A stretch of DNA of 64,000 nucleotides. It comes from Streptomyces sp. NBC_01481 (GTDB lineage Bacteria; Actinomycetota; Actinomycetes; Streptomycetales; Streptomycetaceae). The notes below the pieces were generated by a model. That model was not told where the DNA came from. It saw only the letters and a program-made list of their open reading frames with translations, and did not search any database. Positions 19,364-28,489 of this stretch are shown piece after piece. The translations under genes and the position numbers were made by a program. Position 1 is the stretch's first letter. Each line of letters begins with the position of its first letter. The stretch covers positions 1,004,501 through 1,068,500 of the forward strand of contig NZ_JAPEPT010000001.1 of the NCBI RefSeq assembly GCF_026339995.1, given 5' to 3'.

Positions 19364-19978
19364 CTAGCTGCCCTGCCCCTTGTCCAGCGTCGGTCCCGGG
19401 CCCGGTCCAGGTTCGGCGGGGCGGGCGGGCTGTTCCTGTGCTTGTGCCTGGGCCGGAGCCTGGGCCTGGGCCGCGCGGTCGGGATGGCGGGCCTTCCAGT
19501 ACGGGTTGTCGTGCGGCAGCGTCGAACTGACCCTGCCGTACATCCCGAAGAACATCAGCAGCACGCCGACCACGAAGCTGAAGAGGACGTTCTGGATCTC
19601 GAAGGCGAGGGGGTTGAAGGTCGTGTCGATCAGCGCGAGGTTGATGAAGCCGCTGAGGATGAAGGCGATGCCGAGGACCATGTTGAGGGTCGAGGCGAAG
19701 TTCCCGCCGATGACCATGCCGACGAAGAGCAGCAGGCCGATGCAGATGGACAGCACGCTGAGCGCGCCGTTGGTGTTGAGGCCCGCGACGGTGTCTCCGT
19801 CGGTGTCGAAGAAGCCGACTTCGTCGATGAGCCCGAGAATCCCGAAGGCGAGCAGCACGAGCCCCATCAGCCCGGCGCCCACGCGGTAGACCTGGTTGAG
19901 CCGGTGGTCGACGGGGAGGTGTTCGTCGAGCAGGGGCGCGTTCCGGCTGGATTTGGGGAGAGGTACGTGTGCGGCCAT
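19364..19978 (-). CDS. DUF4383-type four-helix membrane protein
   Basis: 204 residues with AAAGGAGG just before the ATG at 19978. Four membrane helices are clear (residues about 32-52, 75-98, 103-122, 130-150), with the conserved DHRLNQVYRVGAGLMGLVL entry and GGNFASTLNMVLG loop of DUF4383. The C-terminal 50 residues are Ala/Gln/Pro-rich and cytoplasmic. The function is unknown. Confidence 0.8.
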   Translation of the reverse strand: MAAHVPLPKSSRNAPLLDEHLPVDHRLNQVYRVGAGLMGLVLLAFGILGLIDEVGFFDTDGDTVAGLNTNGALSVLSICIGLLLFVGMVIGGNFASTLNMVLGIAFILSGFINLALIDTTFNPLAFEIQNVLFSFVVGVLLMFFGMYGRVSSTLPHDNPYWKARHPDRAAQAQAPAQAQAQEQPARPAEPGPGPGPTLDKGQGS

Positions 19979-20105
19979 GTCCGGCCTCCTTTGGACGTAC
20001 GTACTCCTAGGATCCGCCCGAGTGCGACAGCGTTCAATCGGTGGGCTCCGGGCCGGGCCGACGGGAGCGCGGGGGCAGGCCGAAGGGGGGCCGGGTGGAC
20101 GTCGG

Positions 20106-21479
20106 TCAGGCGTGGCCCGCGCCGCGCTCCTCGCGGATCTGCTCGACCACGTGCGCGGCCGTGTTCCGCACCGCCTCGGTCTCCATCAGAAAGTGCCAGT
20201 AGTCGGGGTGACGGCTCTCGAGCCCCGCGACGGCCCGCTCCAGCCGCCCCACAGCATCGTCGAGCGGCCGTGCGTGCCGGGGATCGGGGGTGTTGCGCCC
20301 GGCCATGGCGAGGCGCTGCGCGTCCCTGATGGCGAAGCGGGTGCGCTCGATCTCCTGCTGCGGATCCTTGGCCACGGCGTTGAGCCGCTGCAGCCGGTCG
20401 CCGGCGGCCGATACGGCTTCGTCGGTGGTGTTCAGCAGCGCCCGTACCGTGCTGAGCAGGGCCGTCGCATCCGCCCACCGCTGCTCGTCGCGCGCCTTCG
20501 CCGCCTCCGTGAGTTTTTCCTCGGCCTTGCGGACGCTGATTGCCGCCTGCTCGGGGACGGGCTGCAGATCCTGCCAGCAGGCGGCGGAGAAACGCCGCCG
20601 GAGCTCGCTGAGGACGGGCTCGACGGATCCGGCGCGGTTGGTGAGGGCCTGGGCGCGCGTACGGAGGGAGACGAGGCGTTTGTCGGTCTCGGCGGCGCGC
20701 TCGGGGAGCCGCTCGGCCTCGGCCCGTACGGCTTCGGCGTCGCGCAGGACCCGGTCGGCGCGCTGGAGGGTCTCGGCGACGCCGTGCCGGCCCGCGCCCT
20801 GATTGAGCATGGTCAGCTCGGGGGCGAGAGCCGCGAGTCGGGCCGCGAGATGATCTGCTCGCAGTCCGGAGCTCCGCACCGAATCGAGAGCATTGCTCGC
20901 GGAAAGGAGCGCCTGTCTTGCCCGCTCGACGGCGGGCGCGAGCCGGGCGAGCTGTGTCTCCGCCTTGTCGAGCAGCGGCCCGAGCCCCTGAGCGAACCGG
21001 TCGAGATCGCCCTTGACCCGTACGAGCTCGTCCTTGGCCCGGTCCAGCTCCCCGCGCGCCCGCGTGGCGACCGAAGCTTCCAGATCGTCCCGGTCGAGAT
21101 CGTGCGCGTCGACGGCGGTGATGTACCGATCGCTCGCCTCGTCGATCCGCTGCCCCAGCGCGGCGAAGTCGTCCACGGCCCTGCGGGCCCCCGGCGTACT
21201 GTCGACGGCGCTGATCGTCTCGATCGAGATCCGCAGATCGCGCTGGGCGGTGTCCAGCTCGTAGAAGGCGGCGGCCGCGGCATCCTTCGCGGCCTGCGCA
21301 TCGGCCCGGTGACTCTCACCCCGCCCGCCGAACCAGCGCCGCGTCCCCCCGCTGGCGAACGTGCCCGGCAGCGCCACGGCGATCAACGGCAGGGGCAGCA
21401 GCACAAGCGCGAGGACGTCACGGACGGCACTCGCTCGCGCCTGCGCTCTGGCGTGCGGCCGCGCGTGTGTCGCCGTCAC
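20106..21479 (-). CDS. Membrane-anchored coiled-coil protein of unknown function
   Basis: 457 residues from a GTG at 21479 with GAGAGGGA upstream. One N-terminal membrane segment (LALVLLPLPLIAVALPG, residues about 23-40) is followed by 400 residues of almost continuous charged helix with heptad spacing and no enzyme motif. It would stand out from the membrane as a rod or scaffold. I recognise it only as an actinobacterial hypothetical protein. Confidence 0.75.
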   Translation of the reverse strand: MTATHARPHARAQARASAVRDVLALVLLPLPLIAVALPGTFASGGTRRWFGGRGESHRADAQAAKDAAAAAFYELDTAQRDLRISIETISAVDSTPGARRAVDDFAALGQRIDEASDRYITAVDAHDLDRDDLEASVATRARGELDRAKDELVRVKGDLDRFAQGLGPLLDKAETQLARLAPAVERARQALLSASNALDSVRSSGLRADHLAARLAALAPELTMLNQGAGRHGVAETLQRADRVLRDAEAVRAEAERLPERAAETDKRLVSLRTRAQALTNRAGSVEPVLSELRRRFSAACWQDLQPVPEQAAISVRKAEEKLTEAAKARDEQRWADATALLSTVRALLNTTDEAVSAAGDRLQRLNAVAKDPQQEIERTRFAIRDAQRLAMAGRNTPDPRHARPLDDAVGRLERAVAGLESRHPDYWHFLMETEAVRNTAAHVVEQIREERGAGHA

Positions 21480-21550
21480 ATCCCTCTCCCGTGCTGTGTC
21501 GCCCTGCCCGGTTCATTCTCCCACCAGGTAAGGACGAACACACGGGCCCG

Positions 21551-22342
21551 TTAGTTCGCGCTTCGCACAGTGACTTTGCCATTGTCGCTGCGCGCCGTCA
21601 CGACATGTGAGCTGCTGCTGTCGTTCGGCACGTCGACGTCCACGTCGCCGTTGTCGCTCTTGGCCGTCACGGCGTACGGAGCCCCCGCGCGCGGCAGCTC
21701 GATGAGGACCGACCCGTTGTCACTGACGGTGTCGACCAGCTCGGGCACGGCAAGGAGCCCGAGCCGCACGTCCCCGTTCGCCGAGTCGACACTCACGGTC
21801 CGGGCCCTGACGCGCTCGGTGACGACGTCCCCGTTGTCGCTGTCGAGCTGCAACGGCCCGCTGGAGTCCCGTACCGTCACGGAACCGTTGTCGGATCGGA
21901 TCGCCAGCGCGGTGTCGAACCCACTGGCGGTCACGCTCCCGTTGTCATCCTCAACGGTCACGGCGACGCCGCGGGGCACCTTCACGATGTGCCGCGCCTC
22001 GCAGTCACTGGCGACGGCATCGCACTTCACCCGGAGGGTCAGCTTCCCGCCCTCCATCTTCCAGGTGGCCTCGGGCCCGTTCCCGAGAAAGACCCACCCG
22101 TCGACCTGCCGCGTCACCTGCACATCCTTCACATCGGCGGGCTGCAGCTCGATGTCGGAGTCGTCACTGTCGATGGTGAGCGCCTTCCCGGCAAACGGGA
22201 AAGCCCGCTTCTCGACGGGCGCCTCCCCGGCATCGGCACTCCCGCACCCGGTCAGCGAGAGGCCGAGGACTGCCGCGCCCCCGAACACGGCGAGCGCCCG
22301 ACGGCCGGTACGGCGGGTGCGGCGGGTGCGGAGTGCGTCCAT
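21551..22342 (-). CDS. DUF4097-type beta-repeat lipoprotein
   Basis: 263 residues from the ATG at 22342. The N-terminus is a lipoprotein signal with lipobox LSLTGC near residue 35, so the mature protein is lipid-anchored outside the membrane. The rest is a regular series of beta turns with repeated SDNGSV/SDNGDV/SANGDV units every 20-25 residues, the DUF4097 (adhesin-like) beta-helix pattern. The role is unknown. Confidence 0.85.
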   Translation of the reverse strand: MDALRTRRTRRTGRRALAVFGGAAVLGLSLTGCGSADAGEAPVEKRAFPFAGKALTIDSDDSDIELQPADVKDVQVTRQVDGWVFLGNGPEATWKMEGGKLTLRVKCDAVASDCEARHIVKVPRGVAVTVEDDNGSVTASGFDTALAIRSDNGSVTVRDSSGPLQLDSDNGDVVTERVRARTVSVDSANGDVRLGLLAVPELVDTVSDNGSVLIELPRAGAPYAVTAKSDNGDVDVDVPNDSSSSHVVTARSDNGKVTVRSAN

Positions 22343-22533
22343 GGTGATCGTTTCCCCCAGGTCTGGTTCAGGCGGTGTCGCCGATGTGCTCTCACCGTAT
22401 GAGGGGGGATGGGGGTGGAACGATCCGGGCGACCACCGTGTGCGGGGTGGGGGTAGCCCCCGTAGCGGCCCGGTCACGGGGAACGGGTTTGCAGGGCGGC
22501 CCCATCTGCCATGTACGCTGTTGCCTCATCCAC

Positions 22534-22608
22534 GGGTGCGTAGCTCAGGGGTAGAGCGCTGCTCTTACAAAGCAGATGTCGGCGGTTCGAAACCGTCCGC
22601 GCCCACCA
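22534..22608 (+). tRNA. tRNA-Val (anticodon TAC)
   Basis: 75 bases with a full cloverleaf: acceptor GGGTGCG paired with CGCGCCC (one G-U), D arm TAGCTCAGGGGTAGAGC, anticodon loop CTTACAA with TAC, and T arm GGCGGTTCGAAACCGTC. The CCA end is encoded. Its last 47 bases plus the next base recur exactly at 47968-48015 and almost exactly at 52935-52977, so the tRNA 3' half is the attachment site of an integrated element. Confidence 0.97.
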
Positions 22609-22636
22609 GAGAAGATGCAGGTCAGGGCCCTGAAAT

Positions 22637-22659
22637 CCCCCCACGAAGATCGTGGGGGG
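22637..22659 (+). terminator. Terminator downstream of tRNA-Val
   Basis: CCCCCCACGA and TCGTGGGGGG make a 10-base stem with a 3-base loop, followed by CTTTT. This is a near-classical intrinsic terminator. It belongs to the integrated element, because the tRNA 3' end here is the element-side copy. Confidence 0.85.
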
Positions 22660-22676
22660 CTTTTCCTGTGCCCAGA

Positions 22677-22694
22677 TGGGAACATCCTGGGAAC
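22677..22694 (+). repeat. Paired TGGGAAC repeat, left end of island
   Basis: TGGGAACATCC TGGGAAC: two copies of TGGGAAC with an 11-base period, about one helical turn, 67 bases inside the left attachment core. A 17-of-18 match lies inside the right end at 47833. The placement fits arm-type binding sites for a tyrosine integrase. Confidence 0.5.
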
Positions 22695-22965
22695 AATTGA
22701 TGCTCTGATATGTCTTCTATATCTAGATTTTCGATATTCGAAGACCCGGCTGCGGGACGTACGCCGATGCGCTGCACCGCTCGCCGACCCGGTGCCGTGT
22801 CCGTCGGCGGCCTCGCGTGAGCGGCCTCCATCGACGTGCGCGACTGCCCTGTCGGCCGTTCACCGGTGTTGCGGCAGTCGTGCCGTGGGCCGGCCGGTGT
22901 CCTCGATGATCGCGCAGATGGTGACCGGCGCGTCGCCGGTGCAGGTCACAGCCCGTCGACGGGGT

Positions 22966-23231
22966 CTAGGCGAGGGCCATTCGCAGGGCGAGGAGTTCGG
23001 TGACGGTGGCGTCGATCTCCGCGATGCGGGTGTCGAGCAGCTCGCGGACGGTGTCGCACGGGGGCACGCCGCCGTCGCGGATGGCGAGGACTTCGCGGAT
23101 GTCGTCCAGGTGCAGGCCGAGAGTGCGGGCCCGGCGGATGAAGGTCAGCAGCTCGATGTCGTGCTCGCCGCCTTGCGGGTCAGCCCGGCGGCCACGGCGG
23201 CTTGCCCGATGGTCTGTGCGTGCGGCGGCAT
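22966..23231 (-). pseudogene. MerR-family regulator with internal deletion
   Basis: The ATG at 23231 opens MPPHAQTIGQAAVAAGLTRKA, the first helix pair of a MerR regulator. The reading then breaks, and the remainder (HDIELLTFIRRARTLGLHL and the dimerising helix through LLALRMALA) continues in another frame. About 20 residues are missing: the recognition part and wing (normally VRLYEARGLL...GYR). The protein could not bind DNA normally. The remaining part, with CDTVRELLDTRIAEID, resembles metal- or stress-sensing MerR proteins. Confidence 0.75.
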
Positions 23232-23333
23232 GGTCGTTGCCTCCTCCTGTCTCCACTCTTGACCTTGCCCCTGGGGCCGGGTTCTAGCGTCGCGGACGTA
23301 CGGAGGGAAACGCGACGAGAGAAGTGAAACGCC

Positions 23334-23400
23334 ATGCCGTTCCGTGAGGGCGAGGTCTACCGCTGTCCCGATGCGGACTGCGGGAGCCCGCACGTCGTCG
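23334..23400 (+). pseudogene. Possible truncated small zinc-binding protein
   Basis: An ATG with a purine-rich upstream (GAGAGAAGTGAAACGCC) opens MPFREGEVYRCPDADCG, which looks like the start of a small Cys-rich protein often divergent from a MerR gene. After the CPDADCG pair the sequence stops looking like protein, and no further metal-binding Cys pattern follows. I treat it as a remnant; confidence is low. Confidence 0.3.
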
Positions 23401-23597
23401 GCGTGCGCGCCCGCGACGGGGCCGAGGCCTATCAGTCGACGCTCGGCTCACGGGTTTGCCCGGCGGTCTTGCCAGTCGGGTGGCGATGCCGCGCCACTGG
23501 TGCCGGTCGAAGGCGGGCGGACGGCCGCCTTCGCCTGTGCGTGCCGCAGTCACCCCCAACGGGACCCCGCGTCCGGACCGGGTGGGACAATGCGCGG

Positions 23598-24803
23598 GTG
23601 GATCTTGAGGCGTTCAAGGCGCTGCTGACCGATGAGGGACAGGCGCTGCTGGCTTCCCTGAGTGACTTCGACCCGGCCGACGAACTCGCGACGGCGGCCC
23701 GACTGCGGCGCGAGTACCCCGCGGAGCTGGTGTCGGCCGCCATCGAGCAGATCCGGCTACGTCAGCAGGCCGTCGCGAAGTTCGGCGCGGACGCACACCG
23801 CATGTACTTCACCCCGGATGGCCTCGAGCAGTCGTCCCACAAGGCCGTCGCCGAGTACCGCGCGAAACGGCTGTACCAGTACATCGGCACCTTCGGCGTG
23901 GAGACGTTGGGCTGCGGCATCGGTGGCGACGCGATCGAGGTGGCTGATACTGGGCTGGTCGTCTGGGCCGTCGACCACGACCCGCTGGCATGCGCTGTCG
24001 CGGCGGCGAACGCGGACGCGCTGGAACTGCCGCTGATCCTCATGACGGTGACCTGCGAGGACGATGTGTTGGAGTCCGTTGGCTTTGGTGAGACGGTCGT
24101 CATCGACCTGGTGCGGCGCGTCGACCAGGACAGGAACGTCGACCCCGAGGCGTACTCGACGCATCTGTCGCGGGCGGTAGAGACCGTGCGCGAGGCTACG
24201 GCGGGAGGAGCCATCAAGATCGCGCCCGATATCCCGCACGAGGTTCTGCCCGACTGCGCCTTGGCCGAATGGATCTCCTACGACGGGGACGTCCAGGAAG
24301 CCGTCTTGTGGTTCGACTGGCCCGACGGGACCGGGTTCGGCGGGCTCCACGGCGTGCGGAGCGCCACTCTGCTCCCCGGCGGCGAGTCACTGATCAGCCG
24401 CGGTCTGCCGGACCCGGCCGTGCGTCCCGTCGGCCGCTACCTGTATGAGCCGGACGGTGCCGTCATCCACGCCCACCTCGTAGCCGAGCTCGCGCAGGAC
24501 GTCGACGGTGGCCTCATCGACGAGACCATCGCCTACATCACCGCCGACGACCTGCACGCCACCCCGTTCGCCACCGCTTACGAGATCACCGATGTCATGC
24601 CGTTCAGTACCGAGGTACTCAGCGCACTGCTATGCGAGCGCGGGATCGGCGAGCTGACCGTCAAGGAGCGCGGCTCGGCCGCCGATCCGGAGGAGCTGTG
24701 CTGCATCGTCAAGCCTCACGGCCCGAACGCGGCCACGGTGTTCGTGACCGGCACCGCAGGATCCCCCACGATGCTGCTCGGCCATCGGTTGCACTCACGG
24801 TAG
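23598..24803 (+). CDS. THUMP-like class I methyltransferase, altered catalytic motif
   Basis: 401 residues from the GTG at 23598 (MDLEAFKALLTDEGQALL). The protein follows the actinobacterial THUMP-like methyltransferase family: YFTPDGLEQSSHKAVAEYRA near residue 75, the SAM-binding GCGIGGDAIEVA near 110, AVDHDPLACAVAAANA near 130, and a C-terminal substrate domain. The family's usual D-P-A-R-R motif reads VVIDLVRRVDQDRN here, and the first Cys-rich SAM loop is ETLGCGIGG rather than DLCCGIGG. It is therefore a divergent copy that may have changed or lost activity. Confidence 0.75.
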   Translation: MDLEAFKALLTDEGQALLASLSDFDPADELATAARLRREYPAELVSAAIEQIRLRQQAVAKFGADAHRMYFTPDGLEQSSHKAVAEYRAKRLYQYIGTFGVETLGCGIGGDAIEVADTGLVVWAVDHDPLACAVAAANADALELPLILMTVTCEDDVLESVGFGETVVIDLVRRVDQDRNVDPEAYSTHLSRAVETVREATAGGAIKIAPDIPHEVLPDCALAEWISYDGDVQEAVLWFDWPDGTGFGGLHGVRSATLLPGGESLISRGLPDPAVRPVGRYLYEPDGAVIHAHLVAELAQDVDGGLIDETIAYITADDLHATPFATAYEITDVMPFSTEVLSALLCERGIGELTVKERGSAADPEELCCIVKPHGPNAATVFVTGTAGSPTMLLGHRLHSR

Positions 24804-24957
24804 GCACCCGACGCGGTACCTGAGGGTTGAGGGCGCTCCCCGATCCGCGAGGGGGCGGGCCGTCGCGTCGCCCCGTACGGCACACAGGCCGAGCAGGAAA
24901 AAAGTGGTCGGACGTGGCGTGGGCATGAGCGGGGCCCGGCGGTGCTGATCGGTGGCG

Positions 24958-25254
24958 CTACTTCACCCTCTTCGCACCGGTGATCAGCTTGGTGACGTAT
25001 TTTTCGCCGTCGGCGTACGCGAGGTCGTGAGTGTAGTTCTCGGAGACGTACTGGCGCCGCCCGGTTGTTGTGTCGATGACCCGCACGCGGAACCCGAGGG
25101 CGCTGCAGCCGCGTCTCAACGGGACCCCGACACCCATTTGGCCCTCTGCGATGTCGATGGCGAAACGCTCGCGGCTCACCGAGCCGTCCACCGGTGGCAC
25201 CGGCCGACGGCCGAATCCGATCGTGAACGGCCCGATTCGTATCGTGCGGCGCAT
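24958..25254 (-). CDS. Small hypothetical protein
   Basis: 98 residues with an excellent ribosome site (GGGAGGAG, 3 bases before ATG). It starts MRRTIRIGPFTIGFGRRP and contains QMGVGVPLRRGCSALGFRVR and TTGRRQYVSENYTHDL. It is a soluble, beta-rich, basic protein that I do not recognise. The strong ribosome site and lack of overlap support a real gene. Confidence 0.55.
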   Translation of the reverse strand: MRRTIRIGPFTIGFGRRPVPPVDGSVSRERFAIDIAEGQMGVGVPLRRGCSALGFRVRVIDTTTGRRQYVSENYTHDLAYADGEKYVTKLITGAKRVK

Positions 25255-25437
25255 GACTCCTCCCGCAGGTAGTCACAAACTCTACGCCGGATCAGGCCAA
25301 GGGCCAGTGAGCTGGACCGGGGCGCAGTGCCCACAGTCGGGGCTGCGCTTTCTGTTCCGGATCCGCCGGCCGTTCAGCCCTCACTGGAGCCCCATCGCTG
25401 ATGAACCCGGATCTGGGCTGCATCGACGTTAGAGCCG

Positions 25438-26331
25438 TCACCCGGACAATGGTGTATGCGATGCGGGCGGGGATCCAGGGGCTGAGCCGCGGCGACCTGC
25501 TCGGCGCCTGCGGATGATCACTCCTGTGACGAGCACACCCGCGAAGAGTGCGGTGATGATCGCTGGGCCAATCGTGTCCAGCGTTTCAGCGATGGTGCGC
25601 TGGACGGTGCCCGCGGCGTCGATGACCGGGTCCTGGGCTGTGGGGTCGCGCTGGACGCGGATTTCGTACCAGCCGTAGTAGGCGACGTATGCGCCCACGA
25701 GCAGGAGCAGGCCGCCGCCGAGGCGGGGTGCGAGGGCGCCGAGGCGGCGCAGGCGGGTGACGGCGGTGGTGCGGGTGAGAGCCACGGTCAGGGATGCGGC
25801 GCCGACGATCAGACCCATCCCGGCCGCGTACGCGGCGAAGAGGGCGATGCCTTCGCCGGTGGATCTGCCGCGGAAGGCGGAGACGACGATGGCGAGGAAG
25901 GGGGCGATGGTGCAGCCCAGCGAGGCGGTGGCGTACGCCATGCCGAACAGCGCCATCGAGGGGACGGAGCGGGTGACGGTGGGAGCCCGGCGAACCTTCG
26001 GGGTCAGGGCCGGGAGTTGGCGGCCGGTGATCAGCCAGGTCCCGGCGGCGGCCATGAGGAGTCCGAAGGCGATGGTGAACCAGGGCAGGTGCTCCTGGAC
26101 CTGTCCGGCGACGGGCTGCACGGCCAGGCCGAAGACGCCGAAGAGCGCGGCGAATCCGGCGGTCATCGCAGCGGTGGCCGTCAGTGCCCGACCGACGGCC
26201 ACGGTGCGTGTGGGGCTGTCGTCGCCGAGGACGAGCAGCGACAGGTAGGCGGGGAGCAGGGCGAATCCGCACGGGTTGACGGCGGCGAGCATGCCGGCGG
26301 TGAGCGCGAGGGCGAGGGGCAGGTCGGCCAT
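25438..26331 (-). CDS. ccdA: Cytochrome c biogenesis protein CcdA (thiol-electron carrier)
   Basis: 297 residues with seven to eight membrane helices. The opening MADLPLALALTAGMLAAVNPCGFALLP contains the NPCGF signature with one redox Cys. The second conserved Cys is in TASLGCTIAPFLAIV near residue 140, so the two membrane Cys of the CcdA/DsbD core are present. It moves electrons from cytosolic thioredoxin to extracytoplasmic thiol proteins. The gene starts 6 bases after the lipoprotein thioredoxin gene, its natural substrate. Confidence 0.92.
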   Translation of the reverse strand: MADLPLALALTAGMLAAVNPCGFALLPAYLSLLVLGDDSPTRTVAVGRALTATAAMTAGFAALFGVFGLAVQPVAGQVQEHLPWFTIAFGLLMAAAGTWLITGRQLPALTPKVRRAPTVTRSVPSMALFGMAYATASLGCTIAPFLAIVVSAFRGRSTGEGIALFAAYAAGMGLIVGAASLTVALTRTTAVTRLRRLGALAPRLGGGLLLLVGAYVAYYGWYEIRVQRDPTAQDPVIDAAGTVQRTIAETLDTIGPAIITALFAGVLVTGVIIRRRRAGRRGSAPGSPPASHTPLSG

Positions 26332-26337
26332 GGGAGT

Positions 26338-26928
26338 TCAGCCGGTGAGTCCGGCGACCTTCTCGGCCAGCCCGTCGCCGCCGGGCAGGACGCCTTCGTA
26401 GACGGTCTTGCCGTCCTTGTCGAGGATGACGTATCGGCTCTGCTCGGTGACCTTGAACCGCTTCCACACGTCGCCGTTCTCGTCGGAGAGGTGCGGGAAG
26501 GCGTCGGTCTTGGTGTCGGAGACGAATGCCTTCATGGCGGCGTTCTTGTCCAGCCCTGCGACGCCGACCACGTTGGCCCTGCCCGCGTAATCGGCGGCCA
26601 CCTTCGCGGTCTCGGCGGCCTGGGCCTTGCACTTGGGGCACCAGGGAGCCCAGAACCACAGAACGGTGGGCTTGCCGGCGAGGGTCTTGGCGTCGAAGGG
26701 CTTGCCGTCCACGGTGGTGCCGGTGAACTTCAGCAGCTCGGGCACCTCGGCCCCTGCGCTCCCGGTGTCGCCCCCGTCCGAGGGGGCTGGCGGCTGGGCT
26801 GAGGACGATGTCTTCGAGGCGGCCGCCCCCGCGTCACCGGCGGAGTCGGAGCCGCCGTCAGCTCCGCACCCGGTGACGGTGAGCAGGGCGGCGGCCAGGA
26901 CGGCCGGGAGGAGAGTGCGGGCGCGCAT
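26338..26928 (-). CDS. TlpA/redoxin-type thioredoxin lipoprotein
   Basis: 196 residues from the ATG at 26928, with AGGAG upstream. The signal ends in lipobox LLTVTGCGAD, so it is a membrane-attached extracytoplasmic protein. After a Ser/Ala/Pro linker comes a thioredoxin fold with active site FWAPWCPKCKAQ (CxxC with Pro-Lys between) near residue 98. It would reduce disulfides outside the membrane and be recharged by CcdA encoded next in the operon. Confidence 0.9.
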   Translation of the reverse strand: MRARTLLPAVLAAALLTVTGCGADGGSDSAGDAGAAASKTSSSAQPPAPSDGGDTGSAGAEVPELLKFTGTTVDGKPFDAKTLAGKPTVLWFWAPWCPKCKAQAAETAKVAADYAGRANVVGVAGLDKNAAMKAFVSDTKTDAFPHLSDENGDVWKRFKVTEQSRYVILDKDGKTVYEGVLPGGDGLAEKVAGLTG

Positions 26929-27017
26929 GGAGGACTCCTGTGTGTTCGGGACCGGGCATGACTGTAGATCCACCAGGCCCCGCAGGTGCGTGGTGGTGGT
27001 CTTACGGTTTGGTGACG

Positions 27018-27726
27018 TCAGCCTGCGGCGTCCTTGAGGCGGGCGGTGTCGAGGACGGTGATGCGGCCGCGGGCGAGGCGGAGCAGTCCTTGGTCGGCGT
27101 AGTCGTGCAGCACCTTGGTGCAGGTTTCGCGGGAGGTTCCGGCCAGCGCGGCGAGCTGTTCGTGGGTGAGGGCGATCTGCGGGTGCCGTCCGCCGGGCCG
27201 CAGCGGGCTCGCCGGGGGCTGCGCGGTGGTGAGGGTGTCGAGGGTGGTGGCGATGCGCTGGGCGACGGTCTTGAAGACGCTGTTCGAGGTCGGCGAGGCG
27301 GCGGCCGAGGATCGCGGTGATACGGGCGGCGATCCGGGCGTCGGTCAGCAGTAGCCGGTGCACGTCGGCGCGGCTCATCACGCAGACGACGGTGTCGTCG
27401 AGGGCTTCGGCGTAGTTGTCGTACATCTGCTGTCCGAGCAGGGCCATCTCGCCGAAGACGGTGCCCGGGGTGATGATTGCGGTGGTGAGCGCCCGGCCGT
27501 CGGCGGAGACGCGGAAGACGCGCACGCGGCCCTTCTTGAGGATGAACAGCACCTCGCTGGGCTGAACGGGCGAGTAGAGGATCTCGCCCGCGGTGTAGGT
27601 CTTCATCGGCGCCGCGGCGGCGATGGCCTCCATTTCCTGTGCTGACAGGTCGCAGAAGATGTCGACCTCGGCCATGCACCAGGTCCTGTCGGCGTCCCCG
27701 GCGTCGTCCGTACCGGCGTCGATCAT
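27018..27726 (-). pseudogene. Crp/Fnr-family regulator, frameshifted near 27275
   Basis: The ATG at 27726 opens a cyclic-nucleotide-type sensor domain (residues about 20-135: KTYTAGEILYSPVQPSEVLF, ITPGTVFGEMALLGQQMYD) and the long dimer helix. At about residue 151 (LADLEQRL) the frame breaks. The DNA-binding domain is complete in another frame (QIALTHEQLAALAGTSRETC, ending KDAAG) with its stop at 27018-27020. The total of 709 bases is one more than a multiple of three. Either the gene is newly broken or the base call is wrong. It is the natural candidate to bind the GTRA-N6-TYAC sites in this island. Confidence 0.8.
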
Positions 27727-27914
27727 GGTGTGCGTCTCCTCGCGTCGTCCGGGTGCCCACGGCGGGGGCGCGGTGCCCCACGCCGGGCCGGCCAGCGCAT
27801 CGGCGCTGTCGGCCAGACAGTAGGACACCGCCATACCGGCGTCGCCCGTCCGGCGCGGCGCTGCCCCCGGCCGTGGACTATGGGGGCCGGGTGTTGACGC
27901 GGGCGGCGGCGGGC

Positions 27915-28402
27915 TCATCCGCCGGCCGGGCCGGTGCGCTGCTTGTCCGCGGCCTGGGCGATCGCGGCGAACGTGAGTCCGGCGAGCAGCCCGAACACCA
28001 GGTGTGCGCCGAGGCTGGAACTGCTGACGTCGTTCCATTCGAAGACCGGCATGCCCATGTTCGCGGGCATGATCCACAGCGCACCGACGAACCACCACAC
28101 CGCGCCGTAGGCCACGCCGAGGAGGACGGCGGGTGCGAGGCGCTGGGCGAACTGGCCGAGCAGGGCGCCGAAGGTGATGACGGCGAAGAGCGCGATGGAC
28201 AGGTGGATCAGCCAGCCTGCGAAGGCGTTGGTCGAGCCGAGGAGTCCTGCGACCATGGTGATCATTGCGGTGTCCGTCATCGGCCGAGAGACCGACATCC
28301 AGATGCCCATCCCTATTCCGCCGACGAGTCCGGCCGCAGCGCCCCATGCCGCATGGATCGGGACGGCGGCGTGCTTGGGGATACCTGCGTCGTCGTTGTC
28401 AT
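27915..28402 (-). pseudogene. Four-helix membrane protein with a frameshift near the start
   Basis: The ATG at 28402 (GAGAGGG upstream) opens MTTTTQVSPSTPPSRSMRHG. One missing base near 28345 breaks the frame. The remainder, AAAGLVGGIGMGIWMSVS and then four membrane helices ending ALIAQAADKQRTGPAGG-like sequence, is open to 27915; an internal ATG at 28310 gives a 131-residue product. The 488-base span is one short of a multiple of three. A GTGA-N6-TTAC palindrome lies 80 bases upstream. The function is unknown. Confidence 0.6.
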
Positions 28403-28475
28403 GGTGAGCGCCCTCTCACATTCGGTGATGTCTGCTTCTCGGCTTCGACGCTATGACCGATGGCGGGGCAGGTAT

Positions 28476-28489
28476 GTGAGGGCGCTTAC
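28476..28489. promoter_or_regulatory. Crp/Fnr-type palindrome (site 1)
   Basis: GTGAGGGCGCTTAC is an inverted repeat with the half-sites GTGA and TTAC separated by 6 bases. It is centred 80 bases upstream of the start at 28402. It belongs to the same family as sites at 38097 and 41230. Confidence 0.5.

Noticed and set aside
26338..28347. A single 669-codon frame on the minus strand
   Set aside because: It reads through three separate genes: the thioredoxin lipoprotein (true start 26928), the Crp/Fnr sensor part (start 27726) and antisense-like sequence of the membrane gene.
28388..28403. GTGAGCGCCCTCTCAC as another Crp/Fnr site
   Set aside because: The half-sites are separated by 8 bases rather than 6, and it overlaps the ribosome site of the gene at 28402.
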